DNA from: Methanothermobacter sp.
GTDB lineage: Archaea; Methanobacteriota; Methanobacteria; Methanobacteriales; Methanothermobacteraceae
Assembly: GCF_030055425.1 (NCBI RefSeq)
Contig: NZ_JASFYE010000009.1
Location: forward strand, 1 to 64,000
Direction: 5' to 3'
DNA: 64,000 bases
How positions within the stretch are numbered: the first letter of the stretch is position 1; each line of letters begins with the position of its first letter. The notes under the pieces were generated by a model. That model was not told the origin of the DNA and made no database searches. It saw only the letters and a program-made list of their open reading frames with translations. Positions 47,348 to 57,217 of this stretch are shown piece after piece. The translations under genes were made by a program, and so were the position numbers.

Positions 47348-47713
47348 ATGGCTAGGAAGATTACCAAGACAAATCCCAATCTCATAAAACTCATACGCAA
47401 CCTCAGAAAGAAATCATCCCAGGAGGGCGCGGCGATCTGGAAGGACGTTGCAAGGAGGCTCGAAAGACCCACAAGGAACAGGGCCGAGGTTAACATTTCC
47501 AAGATAAACAGGTACACAGATGAAAATGAAACTGTCGTTGTACCTGGAAAGGTCCTTGGAAGCGGGAGCCTTGACCATAAGGTTCAGGTTGTCGCCCTAT
47601 CGTTTTCACAGACAGCCAGGGATAAGATAGAGGGTGCTGGTGGAGAGTGCCTGACACTCGGAAAGATCGTTGAAGAGAATCCAGCCATAAAGAACATCAG
47701 GATAATAGAATAA
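47348..47713 (+). CDS. rpl18e: Ribosomal protein eL18
   Basis: 121 residues, related in fold to uL15. Blocks: [20 protein letters not shown] and [16 protein letters not shown]. Its ATG follows the rpoD stop after three bases (taagccatg), with GAAGGAG as ribosome site. Confidence 0.95.
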   Translation: MARKITKTNPNLIKLIRNLRKKSSQEGAAIWKDVARRLERPTRNRAEVNISKINRYTDENETVVVPGKVLGSGSLDHKVQVVALSFSQTARDKIEGAGGECLTLGKIVEENPAIKNIRIIE

Positions 47714-47724
47714 AGGTGTTGCTC

Positions 47725-48147
47725 ATGATCATCAATGGAGAAGGACATATCCTTGGAAGACTGGCAAGCGTGGTCAGCCAGAAACTCCTGGAAGGGGAGG
47801 AAGTGGTTGTCCTCAATGCTGAGAAAATCATAATCACAGGCTCAAAGCAGTGGGCATACAGCAAGTACAAGCAGAGGATTGACAGGGCCAGCATATCAAA
47901 CCCCCGCAGAATGGGTCCCAAGTACCCGAGAAGACCCGACGACATATTCAGAAGAACCGTGAGGGGAATGCTCCCCTACAGGAAATCAAGGGGCAGAGAG
48001 GCCTTCAAGGGACTGAAGGCATATGTTGGCGTTCCAAGGGAATTCAAGGATGAAGAAATGGTTGAAATACCTGAGGCCAGGGCAGGTAACATAAAGAAGG
48101 GAATGGAGCTTGGAGAAATCTCAGAACTTCTGGGCGCTAAATTCTAA
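47725..48147 (+). CDS. rpl13: Ribosomal protein uL13
   Basis: 140 residues. N-terminal [20 protein letters not shown] and [19 protein letters not shown] are conserved. A GTG at 47716 opens the frame but lies on the AAGGTG site; the ATG at 47725 is six bases after it. Confidence 0.95.
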   Translation: MIINGEGHILGRLASVVSQKLLEGEEVVVLNAEKIIITGSKQWAYSKYKQRIDRASISNPRRMGPKYPRRPDDIFRRTVRGMLPYRKSRGREAFKGLKAYVGVPREFKDEEMVEIPEARAGNIKKGMELGEISELLGAKF

Positions 48148-48163
48148 CTTAGGGAGTGTAATC

Positions 48164-48565
48164 ATGAGGAAGGTTATTCACACAAGCGGCAAAAGGAAAA
48201 CCGCCATTGCAAGGGGAACCATAAGCGAAGGTAAGGGTAGAGTGAGGATCAATAAGGTGCCTGTGGAACTCTACACCCCTGAACTTGCAAGGCTCAAGAT
48301 CATGGAACCACTGCAGCTGGCCGGTGACATCGTTAATGATGTGGACATAAACATCAAGGTCGTCGGAGGCGGAATCGTGGGCCAGGCAGAGGCTGCAAGA
48401 ATGGTCATAGCCAGGGGCCTCGTGGAATGGACAGGGGACATGGACCTCAAGGAGAAGTTTGTCAGGTACGACAGGACAATGCTTGTAGGGGACCCCAGGC
48501 GTTCAGAACCCAAGAAGTACGGTGGACGCGGCGCCCGTGCAAGGAGACAGAAGAGTTACAGGTAG
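48164..48565 (+). CDS. rps9: Ribosomal protein uS9
   Basis: 133 residues. Blocks: [20 protein letters not shown] and the C-terminal tail ending RRQKSYR, which reaches the P-site tRNA. The frame opens inside uL13; the ATG at 48164 follows a GGGAGTG site. Confidence 0.96.
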   Translation: MRKVIHTSGKRKTAIARGTISEGKGRVRINKVPVELYTPELARLKIMEPLQLAGDIVNDVDINIKVVGGGIVGQAEAARMVIARGLVEWTGDMDLKEKFVRYDRTMLVGDPRRSEPKKYGGRGARARRQKSYR

Positions 48566-48577
48566 ATCAAGCGATAA

Positions 48578-48590
48578 CTTTATATATTTT
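48578..48590 (+). promoter_or_regulatory. TATA box before rpoN
   Basis: ctttatatatttt lies about 40 bases before the rpoN start. It could drive rpoN, the tRNA and rpoK apart from the r-protein genes upstream. Confidence 0.5.
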
Positions 48591-48624
48591 TATTTTATAA
48601 AATTAAAGAGTAGAATGATTCAGT

Positions 48625-48792
48625 ATGATTCCAGTAAGATGTTTAAGCTGCGGAAAACCGGTATCAGCCTATTTCAATGAGTATCAGAAAAGAGTGGCTG
48701 ATGGAGAGGACCCAAAGGATGTCCTTGATGACCTGGGTCTTAAGAGGTACTGCTGCAGACGAATGTTAATTTCACATGTTGAGACATGGTAG
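48625..48792 (+). CDS. rpoN: RNA polymerase subunit Rpo10/N
   Basis: 55 residues, homologue of eukaryotic Rpb10. The zinc site is CLSCG (C6, C9) and C43-C44 (RYCCRR), with the invariant start MIPVRC. The stop codon TAG ends at 48792, one base before the tRNA begins, so the two share a transcript. Confidence 0.95.
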   Translation: MIPVRCLSCGKPVSAYFNEYQKRVADGEDPKDVLDDLGLKRYCCRRMLISHVETW

Positions 48793-48915
<123 letters not shown>

Positions 48916-48965
48916 TCAAAACAATCCAAGAACCTCTATTTTAAGTTTTTCTTGGAGGCAATGAA

Positions 48966-49145
48966 ATGGCGTCAAAAAAACTCACACGTTTTGAAAGGGC
49001 TAGGTTAATAGGTGCCAGGGCACTCCAGATATCAATGGGTGCAAGGCCCCAGGTTGAGATCGAGGAGTCACTGGACCCTGTTGATATAGCCAGGAAGGAA
49101 CTTGAAAAGAAGGTAATGCCACTGGATGTTAGAAGAGACAGATAA
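48966..49145 (+). CDS. rpoK: RNA polymerase subunit Rpo6/K
   Basis: 59 residues, homologue of Rpb6/omega. The core [20 protein letters not shown] and GARPQVEI is conserved. Ribosome site TTGGAGG lies before the ATG. The stop codon lies in the arm of an inverted repeat that spans the gap to enolase. Confidence 0.94.
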   Translation: MASKKLTRFERARLIGARALQISMGARPQVEIEESLDPVDIARKELEKKVMPLDVRRDR

Positions 49146-49182
49146 ACTCTAATAAACCACTATTTTTCAATGTAGAGTTTAT
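49142..49182. repeat. Inverted repeat between rpoK and enolase
   Basis: Arms ataaactcta (49142-49151) and tagagtttat (49173-49182) are perfect 10-base complements around a 21-base AT-rich loop. The left arm includes the rpoK stop codon, and the right arm ends 14 bases before the enolase start. It may act as RNA hairpin or operator. Confidence 0.7.
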
Positions 49183-49196
49183 TGTGAGGTGTTTTT

Positions 49197-50447
49197 GTGG
49201 AAAGTATAATTGAAGATGTTAGAGTAAGAAAAATTCTTGATAGCAGGGGAAACCCAACGGTTGAGGTTGATGTTATAACCTGGAACGGCTTTGGAAGGGC
49301 AGCGGCCCCCAGCGGTGCAAGCACAGGTTCCAGGGAGGTTACCGCCTTCCCATCAGGTGGGGTTGATGAGATCATAACAGAGGTTGAGGATATAATCTCA
49401 TCAGAACTCATAGGAATGGATGCCGTTGACCTGCAGGACATAGACCTCGTTTTAAAGGAGATTGATGGAACCGAGAATCTCTCATCACTTGGAGGGAACA
49501 CTGTGGTTGCCGTCTCAATGGCAACCGCCAGGGCAGCCGCGTCATCATACAACATGCCCCTCTACAGGTTCCTGGGCGGCAACCTTGCAACCGCCATACC
49601 ATACCCCCTGGGCAACATGATAAACGGGGGAGCCCATGCTGGAGAGAACGCACCTGACATACAGGAATTCCTTGTGGTGCCTGTGGGTGCAGAGGACATA
49701 ACAGAAGCGGTATTTGCAAATGCAGCAGTCCACAAGAAGATAAGGGAACTCATACAGAAAAAGGATCCCTCCTTCACGGGAGGTAAGGGTGATGAGGGCG
49801 GATGGGTGCCAAGCCTGTCAAACCATGATGCACTGGATATACAGGTAACAGCCTGTGAGGAGGTCACAGACGAACTCGGCGTTGAGGTCAGGCCATCACT
49901 GGACCTTGCAGCAAGTGAATTCTGGGACCCTGAACTTGAAAAGTACGTCTACAAACAGGAGAAGGTCCAGAAGGACACCGGTGAACAGATAGAGTTTGTC
50001 AGGGAGATCATCGAAACCTATGACATGTACTATGTTGAGGACCCATTCCATGAGGGCGACTTTGAGGGCTTCGCGGAACTCACATCACTTGTGGGGGACC
50101 GCTGCATAATCTGCGGTGACGACATCTTCGTGACCAACAGGGAGATACTCAGAGAGGGCATAGAGATGGGTGCCGCCAATGGTATAATCATCAAACCAAA
50201 CCAGATAGGTACACTCACAGACACCTACCTGACAGTCAAACTTGCCCGTGAGAACCGTTACACCCCTGTGGTCTCCCACAGGTCAGGTGAGACAACAGAT
50301 GATACAATAGCCCACCTTGCAGTGGCATTCGGCGCACCACTTATCAAGACAGGCGCTATAGGCGGTGAGAGGATAGCCAAACTTAATGAACTCATACGCA
50401 TACAGGAAGAGATTCCATATTCCACCATGGCTGAACTGCCATTTTAA
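49197..50447 (+). CDS. eno: Enolase
   Basis: Interconverts 2-phosphoglycerate and phosphoenolpyruvate in gluconeogenesis and glycolysis. 416 residues. N-terminus [22 protein letters not shown]-like [12 protein letters not shown] with the catalytic lysine, [12 protein letters not shown] and the metal ligands in [10 protein letters not shown] and ICGDDIF are all present. GTG start behind a GTGAGGTG site. Members in archaeal ribosomal clusters are common. Confidence 0.96.
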   Translation: MESIIEDVRVRKILDSRGNPTVEVDVITWNGFGRAAAPSGASTGSREVTAFPSGGVDEIITEVEDIISSELIGMDAVDLQDIDLVLKEIDGTENLSSLGGNTVVAVSMATARAAASSYNMPLYRFLGGNLATAIPYPLGNMINGGAHAGENAPDIQEFLVVPVGAEDITEAVFANAAVHKKIRELIQKKDPSFTGGKGDEGGWVPSLSNHDALDIQVTACEEVTDELGVEVRPSLDLAASEFWDPELEKYVYKQEKVQKDTGEQIEFVREIIETYDMYYVEDPFHEGDFEGFAELTSLVGDRCIICGDDIFVTNREILREGIEMGAANGIIIKPNQIGTLTDTYLTVKLARENRYTPVVSHRSGETTDDTIAHLAVAFGAPLIKTGAIGGERIAKLNELIRIQEEIPYSTMAELPF

Positions 50448-50471
50448 CATCAAACTTACTGAGGTGATATA

Positions 50472-51068
50472 TTGTCAGAACTACTGATACCACTAGACAA
50501 ATACCTTGCAGCAGGACTGCACATTGGAACACAGCAGAAGACAGCTGATATGGAGAAATACATCTACCGTGTAAGATCAGATGGACTCTATGTCCTTGAT
50601 ATAAGGAAAACAAATGACAGGATAATAGCGGCCTCAAAGTTCCTTGCAAAGTATGAACCAGACGATATACTGGCCGTATCAACAAGGCAGTATGGACAGG
50701 AACCTGTCAGGAAATTCGGTGAGGTGACAGGTGCAAGGACAATACCAGGCAGGTTCATCCCGGGGACACTGACAAACCCCAACTATGCAAAGTTCATTGA
50801 ACCACAGGTGCTGGTTGCCACTGATCCAAGATCAGATTCACAGGCAATAGTCGAGGCCAAACAGATAGGCCTGCCTGTTGTGGCACTCTGCGACACAGAG
50901 AACCTCCTTGGAAATGTTGACATTGCAATACCCGTCAACAACAAGGGCCGTAAGGCCATAGCCCTTGTTTACTGGCTCCTGGCAAGGCAGCTTCTCAGGG
51001 AGAAGGGTGTGCTAAAGGAGGATGAGGACCTGGATGTGCCTCCCACTGAATTTGAACTGAAAATTTAG
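50472..51068 (+). CDS. rps2: Ribosomal protein uS2
   Basis: 198 residues, archaeal form. Blocks: [16 protein letters not shown] and [12 protein letters not shown]-like [14 protein letters not shown] start behind GAGGTGAT. It closes the translation genes of this unit and is followed after nine bases by Memo. Confidence 0.95.
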   Translation: MSELLIPLDKYLAAGLHIGTQQKTADMEKYIYRVRSDGLYVLDIRKTNDRIIAASKFLAKYEPDDILAVSTRQYGQEPVRKFGEVTGARTIPGRFIPGTLTNPNYAKFIEPQVLVATDPRSDSQAIVEAKQIGLPVVALCDTENLLGNVDIAIPVNNKGRKAIALVYWLLARQLLREKGVLKEDEDLDVPPTEFELKI

Positions 51069-51077
51069 AGTGGTTCT

Positions 51078-51920
51078 ATGATAAGAAGACCTGCAGTGGC
51101 GGGAGCTTTCTATGAGCGGGACCCTGCAGCGCTCAGAAGGCGAATTGAGTGGTGCTTCAACCATGAACTGGGGCCAGGTGGTCTGCCAGTCAGGGGTTCC
51201 GCCAGGAAAATAAAGGGGGTGATCACCCCCCACGCAGGTTACATGTACTCGGGACCTGTGGCAGCCCACGCCTACCATGAGCTGGTATCAGATGGTATAC
51301 CTGAAACATTCGTGATAATCTGCCCCAACCACACAGGCATGGGGTCAGGCGTCTCACTGATGCAGAGGGGAGCATGGGAAACACCCCTCGGTGTCGTGGA
51401 TATTGACAGTGAACTCGCAGAGGCCATTGTAAGGGAATCAGGCATCATTGATATTGATGGGACCGCCCACCTCGGAGAGCACAGCTGTGAGGTCCATGTA
51501 CCATTCATCCAGTACTTCACAGATAGATTCAGAATGGTCCCCATCACAATGTGGATGCAGGACCAGGAGACATCCACAGACGTTGGACATGCAGTGGCGA
51601 AAGCGATTGAGAGGACAGAAAGGGACGCGGTTGTCATTGCAAGCACAGACTTCACCCACTACAGCCCCGCAGATGTTGCCGGATCCATTGACAGCAGGAT
51701 AATTGAGAGGATAACCGAAATGGATGATACAGGTATGTACGGTGTTATCATGGAACTCAATGCAACCATGTGTGGTTACGGGCCAGTGGCCGCCAGCATC
51801 ACAGCATCCAGGATGCTCGGAGCCAGTGAGTGCAGGCTGTTAAAGTATGCCACGAGTGGTGATATAACAGGGGATCAGAGTTCAGTTGTGGGCTATGCCT
51901 CCCTTGTCCTGAGAGGCTGA
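51078..51920 (+). CDS. Memo family protein (MEMO1-like)
   Basis: 280 residues. The fold is that of class III extradiol dioxygenases with conserved histidines: ITPHAGYMYSGPVAAHAY, CPNHTGMG and EHSCEVHVPF. Human MEMO1 binds copper or iron and acts in signalling, and prokaryotic members are often near AMMECR1 and radical SAM genes; the archaeal role is not known. It is tightly packed between uS2 and mevalonate kinase. Confidence 0.88.
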   Translation: MIRRPAVAGAFYERDPAALRRRIEWCFNHELGPGGLPVRGSARKIKGVITPHAGYMYSGPVAAHAYHELVSDGIPETFVIICPNHTGMGSGVSLMQRGAWETPLGVVDIDSELAEAIVRESGIIDIDGTAHLGEHSCEVHVPFIQYFTDRFRMVPITMWMQDQETSTDVGHAVAKAIERTERDAVVIASTDFTHYSPADVAGSIDSRIIERITEMDDTGMYGVIMELNATMCGYGPVAASITASRMLGASECRLLKYATSGDITGDQSSVVGYASLVLRG

Positions 51921-51930
51921 AGGTGAAACC

Positions 51931-52848
51931 TTGAAGTCACGGGCATCAGCACCTGCCAAGGCCATTCTTTTTGGTGAACATGCCGTTGTATATGGGAAAC
52001 CGGCGATTGCAGCTGCAATAGATAGAAGGGTGACCGTAACCCTGGGGGATTTCTCTGAAAACCGGGTTACCATACCATCCCTGGGAGTTGATTTCAGGTC
52101 CGAATCCAGCCCCAGGGGGGGTATTCTTGACTATGTTGGGAGAACCCTCCAGCTATACCATGACGGCTCACCACTCAGTATCCAGATCGAAATGGAGATA
52201 CCGGTGGGGTCGGGCCTTGGCTCATCAGCGGCACTCACAGTTGCACTCATAGGGGCCCTTGATGGATACCATGAAAGGGAATCAGAACCAGGGGATACCG
52301 CTGCGAGGGCCCACAGGGTTGAACTGGAAGTCCAGGGAGCCGCAAGTCCCCTTGACACCACAGTGAGCACATATGGCGGTCTGGTGTACCTTGACAGTCA
52401 GAGGAATGTGGAAAAGGTTAATGCGCGGCTTCATGATCTTGTAATAGCGCACCTGGACCACTCAGGTGACACTGCAGAGATGGTTGCAGGAGTCGCAGAG
52501 CTCCGAAGCAGGTTCCCGGATGTCATGGATGGAATCATGGATGCGGTTGAGATGATAACCATGAGGGCATACAGGGCACTCCTGAGCAACAACCCGGAAC
52601 CCATAGGGGACCTCATGAACATAAACCAGGGGCTCCTTGACGCCATGGGCGTGTCCACAGGGGAACTTTCAATGATGGTCTATGAGGCCAGGAGTGCAGG
52701 TGCAGCCGGCTCCAAGATCACAGGTGCTGGGGGAGGCGGAAGCATAATAGCATATTGCCCTGGATGCGCAGAAGATGTTGCTGAGGCCCTTAACAGGAAC
52801 TGGAATGCAATGAAGGCCAGGTTTTCAGAGGAGGGCCTGATCCGGTAA
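51931..52848 (+). CDS. mvk: Mevalonate kinase
   Basis: Phosphorylates mevalonate, the entry into archaeal isoprenoid lipids. 305 residues, GHMP kinase fold: APAKAILFGEHAVVYGKPAIA, the ATP loop PVGSGLGSSAALTVA and a C-terminal GAGGGGSIIAY. TTG start behind AGGTGAA. Next to isopentenyl phosphate kinase. Confidence 0.93.
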   Translation: MKSRASAPAKAILFGEHAVVYGKPAIAAAIDRRVTVTLGDFSENRVTIPSLGVDFRSESSPRGGILDYVGRTLQLYHDGSPLSIQIEMEIPVGSGLGSSAALTVALIGALDGYHERESEPGDTAARAHRVELEVQGAASPLDTTVSTYGGLVYLDSQRNVEKVNARLHDLVIAHLDHSGDTAEMVAGVAELRSRFPDVMDGIMDAVEMITMRAYRALLSNNPEPIGDLMNINQGLLDAMGVSTGELSMMVYEARSAGAAGSKITGAGGGGSIIAYCPGCAEDVAEALNRNWNAMKARFSEEGLIR

Positions 52849-52875
52849 AACTCTTATCACTTAAAGGGGCATCTT

Positions 52876-53670
52876 ATGATCATTCTCAAAGTAGGTGGAA
52901 GTGTAATTACCAGAAAGGACTCTGAGGAACCTGAAATAGATTCAGAAAACCTTCAGAGGATAGCCTCAGAGATTGCAGAAGCTTCACCATCATCACTCAT
53001 GATAATACATGGGGCCGGATCATTTGGCCACCCATTCGCAGGAAAATACAGGATAGGATCTGAAATAAAGGATGAGGAGGAATTCAGAAAGCGGAGATTT
53101 GGATCCGCACTCACACAGAACTGGGTCAGAAAACTCAACACACACATCTGTGACGCACTCCTTGATGAGGGAATACCGGCGGTCTCCATACCCCCATCAG
53201 CGTTCATGAGGGCAGAAAATGGCCGTATCAGGGATGCTGATCTATCAATGATAGAATCCTACCTGCAGGAGGGGATGGTCCCTGTAAGTTACGGTGACGT
53301 GGTCCTTGACTTAAACATCAGCGTTAGGTTCTCTGTGATATCAGGGGACCAGCTCATAAACCACTTCTCCATCAGGTTAAGGCCAGAGAGGGTCATACTT
53401 GGAACAGATGTGGACGGGGTTTACACCAGAAACCCAAAGAAATACCCTGATGCAAGGCTTCTCGATATTATAGGATCCCTTGATGACCTCGAATCCCTTG
53501 ATGGGACATTTAACACCGACGTTACAGGTGGAATGGTTGGTAAGGTGAGGGAACTCCTGGTCCTTGCAGAGAGGGGTATAGAGTCAGAGATAATAAATGC
53601 AGGCGTACCTGGAAATATCCTGAGGGCCCTACGTGGAGAGTCTGTGAGGGGCACCAGGATCAGAAAATAA
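52876..53670 (+). CDS. ipk: Isopentenyl phosphate kinase
   Basis: 264 residues, amino-acid kinase fold. Phosphorylates isopentenyl phosphate to IPP, the last step special to the archaeal mevalonate pathway. ILKVGGSVITRKDSEEP holds the lysine and the GG loop; IHGAGSFGHPFAGKY has the specific histidine; TDVDGVYTRNPKK binds ATP. The M. thermautotrophicus enzyme is well studied. Confidence 0.94.
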   Translation: MIILKVGGSVITRKDSEEPEIDSENLQRIASEIAEASPSSLMIIHGAGSFGHPFAGKYRIGSEIKDEEEFRKRRFGSALTQNWVRKLNTHICDALLDEGIPAVSIPPSAFMRAENGRIRDADLSMIESYLQEGMVPVSYGDVVLDLNISVRFSVISGDQLINHFSIRLRPERVILGTDVDGVYTRNPKKYPDARLLDIIGSLDDLESLDGTFNTDVTGGMVGKVRELLVLAERGIESEIINAGVPGNILRALRGESVRGTRIRK

Positions 53671-53681
53671 ATCATTCATAT

Positions 53682-53817
53682 CACGATCATAACCTGATAG
53701 TTCAGGGTTACAGTTAAGGGAAAAATCTGAAGCCAGATCATAAGGATTCAGGTCATCAATTAAGGGAATTAAGACACGATCATAACCTCATAGTTCAGGA
53801 TTATCAATTAAGGGAAA
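53682..53817. repeat. Degenerate direct repeats between ipk and fni
   Basis: A unit of about 40 bases (cacgatcataacct, tagttcagg, then ttaagggaaa) begins at 53682 and again at 53775 (93-base offset). A partial third copy at about 53736-53767 has gatcata, ggattcagg and caattaaggga. All lie in the 160-base gap; the last copy runs up to the fni ribosome site. Confidence 0.75.
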
Positions 53818-53833
53818 TTTGAAGGGCGTTAAA

Positions 53834-54880
53834 ATGATTTCGGATAGAAAACTGGAGCATTTAATCCTGTGCACAAGCTGTGACGTGGAGTACAGGAAGA
53901 GCACAGGCTTCGAGGAAATTGAAATAGTTCACAGGGCCATACCTGAGATAAACAGGGAAAAGATAGATATAGGCCTGGATTTTCTGGGTAAAGAGCTTTC
54001 ATCACCCATAATGATAAGTGCAATTACAGGCGGGCACCCTGCAGCCCTCAAAATAAACAGGGAACTTGCAAGGGCCGCAGAGGAACTTGGAATTGCACTT
54101 GGACTTGGAAGCCAGAGGGCAGGTGTTGAACACCCTGAGGTTGAGGAGACCTACGCCATAGCAAGGAAAGAGGCCCCATCAGCGATGCTCGTAGGAAACA
54201 TTGGAAGCTCCCACATAGAATATGCCGAGAGGGCAGTTGAAATGATAGACGCAGATGCACTCGCAGTGCACCTAAACCCCCTACAGGAGTCAATACAGCC
54301 AGGGGGCGACGTGGACTCAACCGGGGCCCTTGAATCCATATCATCAATTGTGAAGTCCATGGATGTCCCCGTAATGGTCAAGGAGACAGGTGCAGGTATA
54401 TCCTCAGAGGACGCCATAAAACTAGAATCATGTGGTGTGGCGGCCATAGACGTTGCAGGTGCAGGCGGCACCAGCTGGGCCGCAGTTGAAACCTACCGTG
54501 CAGACGACAGATACATGGGTGAACTGTTCTGGGACTGGGGAATACCCACCGCTGCAAGCACCGTGGAGGTTGCAGAGTCAGTAAACGTACCTGTCATTGC
54601 ATCAGGGGGTATAAGAAGCGGACTTGACGCTGCAAAGGCCATAGCCCTAGGTGCAACAATGACTGGAATAGCACTCCCGGTACTTGAAGCTGCAGGCCAG
54701 GGCCACAGGGCCGTTATAAGGGTAATTGAAAGGTTCAACGAGGCACTTAAAACCGCCATGTACCTTGCAGGTGCAGAAACACTTGACGATCTCAAAAATT
54801 CACAGGTCATAATAATGGGCCGAACCAGAGAATGGCTAAATGAAAGGGGCTTTGAAACAATAAAATACGCCAGGAGGTAA
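53834..54880 (+). CDS. fni: Isopentenyl-diphosphate delta-isomerase, type 2 (FMN-dependent)
   Basis: 348 residues. Interconverts IPP and DMAPP with reduced FMN. Landmarks: [15 protein letters not shown] (FMN loop), [25 protein letters not shown] and the second FMN site [21 protein letters not shown] at 53819 opens the frame, but the ATG at 53834 gives the family N-terminus [10 protein letters not shown]. It continues the lipid-precursor genes. Confidence 0.94.
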   Translation: MISDRKLEHLILCTSCDVEYRKSTGFEEIEIVHRAIPEINREKIDIGLDFLGKELSSPIMISAITGGHPAALKINRELARAAEELGIALGLGSQRAGVEHPEVEETYAIARKEAPSAMLVGNIGSSHIEYAERAVEMIDADALAVHLNPLQESIQPGGDVDSTGALESISSIVKSMDVPVMVKETGAGISSEDAIKLESCGVAAIDVAGAGGTSWAAVETYRADDRYMGELFWDWGIPTAASTVEVAESVNVPVIASGGIRSGLDAAKAIALGATMTGIALPVLEAAGQGHRAVIRVIERFNEALKTAMYLAGAETLDDLKNSQVIIMGRTREWLNERGFETIKYARR

Positions 54881-54884
54881 TAAT

Positions 54885-56237
54885 TTGAGCGTAGAAGTAA
54901 TAGCGATCGGCGGATACGAGGAAGTAGGTAAGAACATGTCCGCCGTTAAGGTGGGGGATGATGTTGTAATATTTGACATGGGGATTCACCTTGACAGGGT
55001 TCACATACATGAGGACACGGACATCGCAAGGATGCACAGCCTTGACCTCATAGAGAGGGGCGTCATACCCGATGATACACTCATGAAGGACGTTGATGGA
55101 AAGGTAAGGGCAATAGTGTTCACACACGGCCACCTGGACCATATAGGGGCGGTTGCAAAGCTGGCCCACAGGTACCAGGCCCCCATAATAGCAACACCCT
55201 ACACAATAGCACTCATAGAGAGGACAATAAAGGCAGAGCGGAAGTTCAATGTCCTCAACACACTCCAGGTCCTCAATGCAGGTGAGAAGTGCCAGATATC
55301 CCCAGGGATAACACTGGAGTTCATACAGTCAACCCACAGTATACCACAGTCGGTTATAGCAGCACTCCACACACCGGAGGGTATAATAGTCTATGCACTT
55401 GACTTCAAATTCGACGATCACCAGAAGATATCACCACCACCGGACTACCACCGCCTCAGGGAACTTGGAAGGAAGGGCGTCCTTGCAATGATAGTTGAAA
55501 CAACCAGGGCCAACGAGAAGCAGGAGGTCAAGACACACTCAGAGAAGGTTGCAAGGATAGTCCTTGAGGATATAATGAAGAACCCCCTTGAGGAGAGGAA
55601 CGGGATGATAGTGACAACCTTCTCCTCCCACATGGAGCGTATACAGGCCATAAGTGACATAGCATCAGAGAGCGACAGGCAGATGCTCCTCCTTGGAAGG
55701 TCAATGGAGAGATACTGTGGACTCGCAGAGGCCATGGGCATACTCAAACTCCCGGAGAATGCCAGCATATACGGAAGCCCCAAGGCTGTTAACAGGGCCC
55801 TTGCACGTGCAGAGGCAAAGCGTGAGGATTACCTCCTCATCACAACAGGTCACCAGGGGGAACCCGATGCTCTGCTGCCGAGGATAGCCAATGCAAAGAC
55901 CCAGTTCAGGATAAAGCGGGGTGACAATGTGGTGATATCAGCCCCTGTCATACCAAACCCCATGAACGTTGCAAACAGGAACCTCATGGAGCGTCGCCTG
56001 GCATCAAGCGGTGCAAGGATCTACACAAATGCACATGTCTCCGGGCATGCAGGTAGGGAGGACCACAGGGACTTCATAAGGATGCTCAACCCCATGCACA
56101 TAATACCAGCCCACGGCGACCTCAGCATGCTCTCGGCCTACGCCGAGATAGCAGAGGAGGAGGGCTACAAGCTGGGTAACGACATACACATCTTGAGGAA
56201 TGGACAGGCACAGGTATTTAATGGAGGTATCCGATGA
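54885..56237 (+). CDS. rnj: Archaeal RNase J (metallo-beta-lactamase/beta-CASP)
   Basis: 450 residues. 5'-3' exoribonuclease. Zinc site: [18 protein letters not shown] and ALDFKFDDH; the beta-CASP domain in the middle ([20 protein letters not shown]), and the final histidine motif [16 protein letters not shown] start, four bases after fni, which makes it part of the lipid-gene operon; its end overlaps idsA as ATGA. Confidence 0.93.
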   Translation: MSVEVIAIGGYEEVGKNMSAVKVGDDVVIFDMGIHLDRVHIHEDTDIARMHSLDLIERGVIPDDTLMKDVDGKVRAIVFTHGHLDHIGAVAKLAHRYQAPIIATPYTIALIERTIKAERKFNVLNTLQVLNAGEKCQISPGITLEFIQSTHSIPQSVIAALHTPEGIIVYALDFKFDDHQKISPPPDYHRLRELGRKGVLAMIVETTRANEKQEVKTHSEKVARIVLEDIMKNPLEERNGMIVTTFSSHMERIQAISDIASESDRQMLLLGRSMERYCGLAEAMGILKLPENASIYGSPKAVNRALARAEAKREDYLLITTGHQGEPDALLPRIANAKTQFRIKRGDNVVISAPVIPNPMNVANRNLMERRLASSGARIYTNAHVSGHAGREDHRDFIRMLNPMHIIPAHGDLSMLSAYAEIAEEEGYKLGNDIHILRNGQAQVFNGGIR

Positions 56238-57211
56238 CGGAAGTATTAGATATTCTCAGAAAGTACTCTGAAGTGGCCGATAAGAAGATAATGGAGTGCA
56301 TCAGCGACATAACACCTGATACGCTCCTTAAGGCATCAGAACACCTCATAACAGCGGGCGGTAAGAAGATAAGACCTTCACTGGCACTCCTGAGCTGCGA
56401 GGCTGTAGGCGGAAACCCTGGGGACGCTGCAGGGGTGGCTGCGGCCATAGAACTGATACACACATTCTCACTAATCCACGACGATATAATGGATGATGAT
56501 GAGATGAGGCGAGGGGAACCCTCCGTCCATGTCATCTGGGGTGAACCCATGGCCATACTTGCAGGTGACGTCCTCTTCTCCAAGGCCTTCGAGGCTGTCA
56601 TCAGGAACGGGGACTCAGAAAGGGTGAAGGATGCCCTTGCAGTCGTGGTTGACTCATGCGTTAAGATATGTGAGGGCCAGGCCCTTGACATGGGCTTTGA
56701 GGAGAGGCTGGATGTCACAGAGGATGAGTACATGGAGATGATCTACAAGAAGACCGCAGCCCTTATTGCAGCAGCGACAAAGGCGGGTGCCATAATGGGT
56801 GGCGCATCAGAGAGAGAGGTTGAGGCCCTGGAGGACTACGGCAAATTCATCGGCCTTGCATTCCAGATACACGACGACTACCTGGATGTGGTGAGTGATG
56901 AGGAATCCCTGGGCAAACCTGTGGGCAGTGACATAGCAGAGGGCAAGATGACCCTCATGGTTGTAAAGGCCCTTGAGGAGGCATCAGAGGAGGACAGGGA
57001 GAGGCTCATATCGATCCTTGGATCAGGTGATGAGGGTCGTGTCGCTGAGGCCATAGAGATCTTTGAACGCTACGGGGCAACCCGGTATGCCCATGAGGTG
57101 GCCCTTGACTATGTGAGGATGGCCAAGGAGCGCCTTGAGGTGCTTGAAGACTCAGATGCAAGGGACGCACTCATGAGGATAGCTGACTTTGTACTTGAAA
57201 GGGAACACTAG
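56234..57211 (+). CDS. idsA: Isoprenyl diphosphate synthase (geranylgeranyl/farnesyl type)
   Basis: 325 residues. Chain elongation of DMAPP with IPP for archaeal ether lipids. First aspartate-rich motif [15 protein letters not shown], second [11 protein letters not shown], and [14 protein letters not shown]. The methanogen enzyme makes both C15 and C20 products. Overlaps RNase J by four bases and is followed directly by gltX. Confidence 0.94.
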   Translation: MTEVLDILRKYSEVADKKIMECISDITPDTLLKASEHLITAGGKKIRPSLALLSCEAVGGNPGDAAGVAAAIELIHTFSLIHDDIMDDDEMRRGEPSVHVIWGEPMAILAGDVLFSKAFEAVIRNGDSERVKDALAVVVDSCVKICEGQALDMGFEERLDVTEDEYMEMIYKKTAALIAAATKAGAIMGGASEREVEALEDYGKFIGLAFQIHDDYLDVVSDEESLGKPVGSDIAEGKMTLMVVKALEEASEEDRERLISILGSGDEGRVAEAIEIFERYGATRYAHEVALDYVRMAKERLEVLEDSDARDALMRIADFVLEREH

Positions 57212-57217
57212 GTGATG

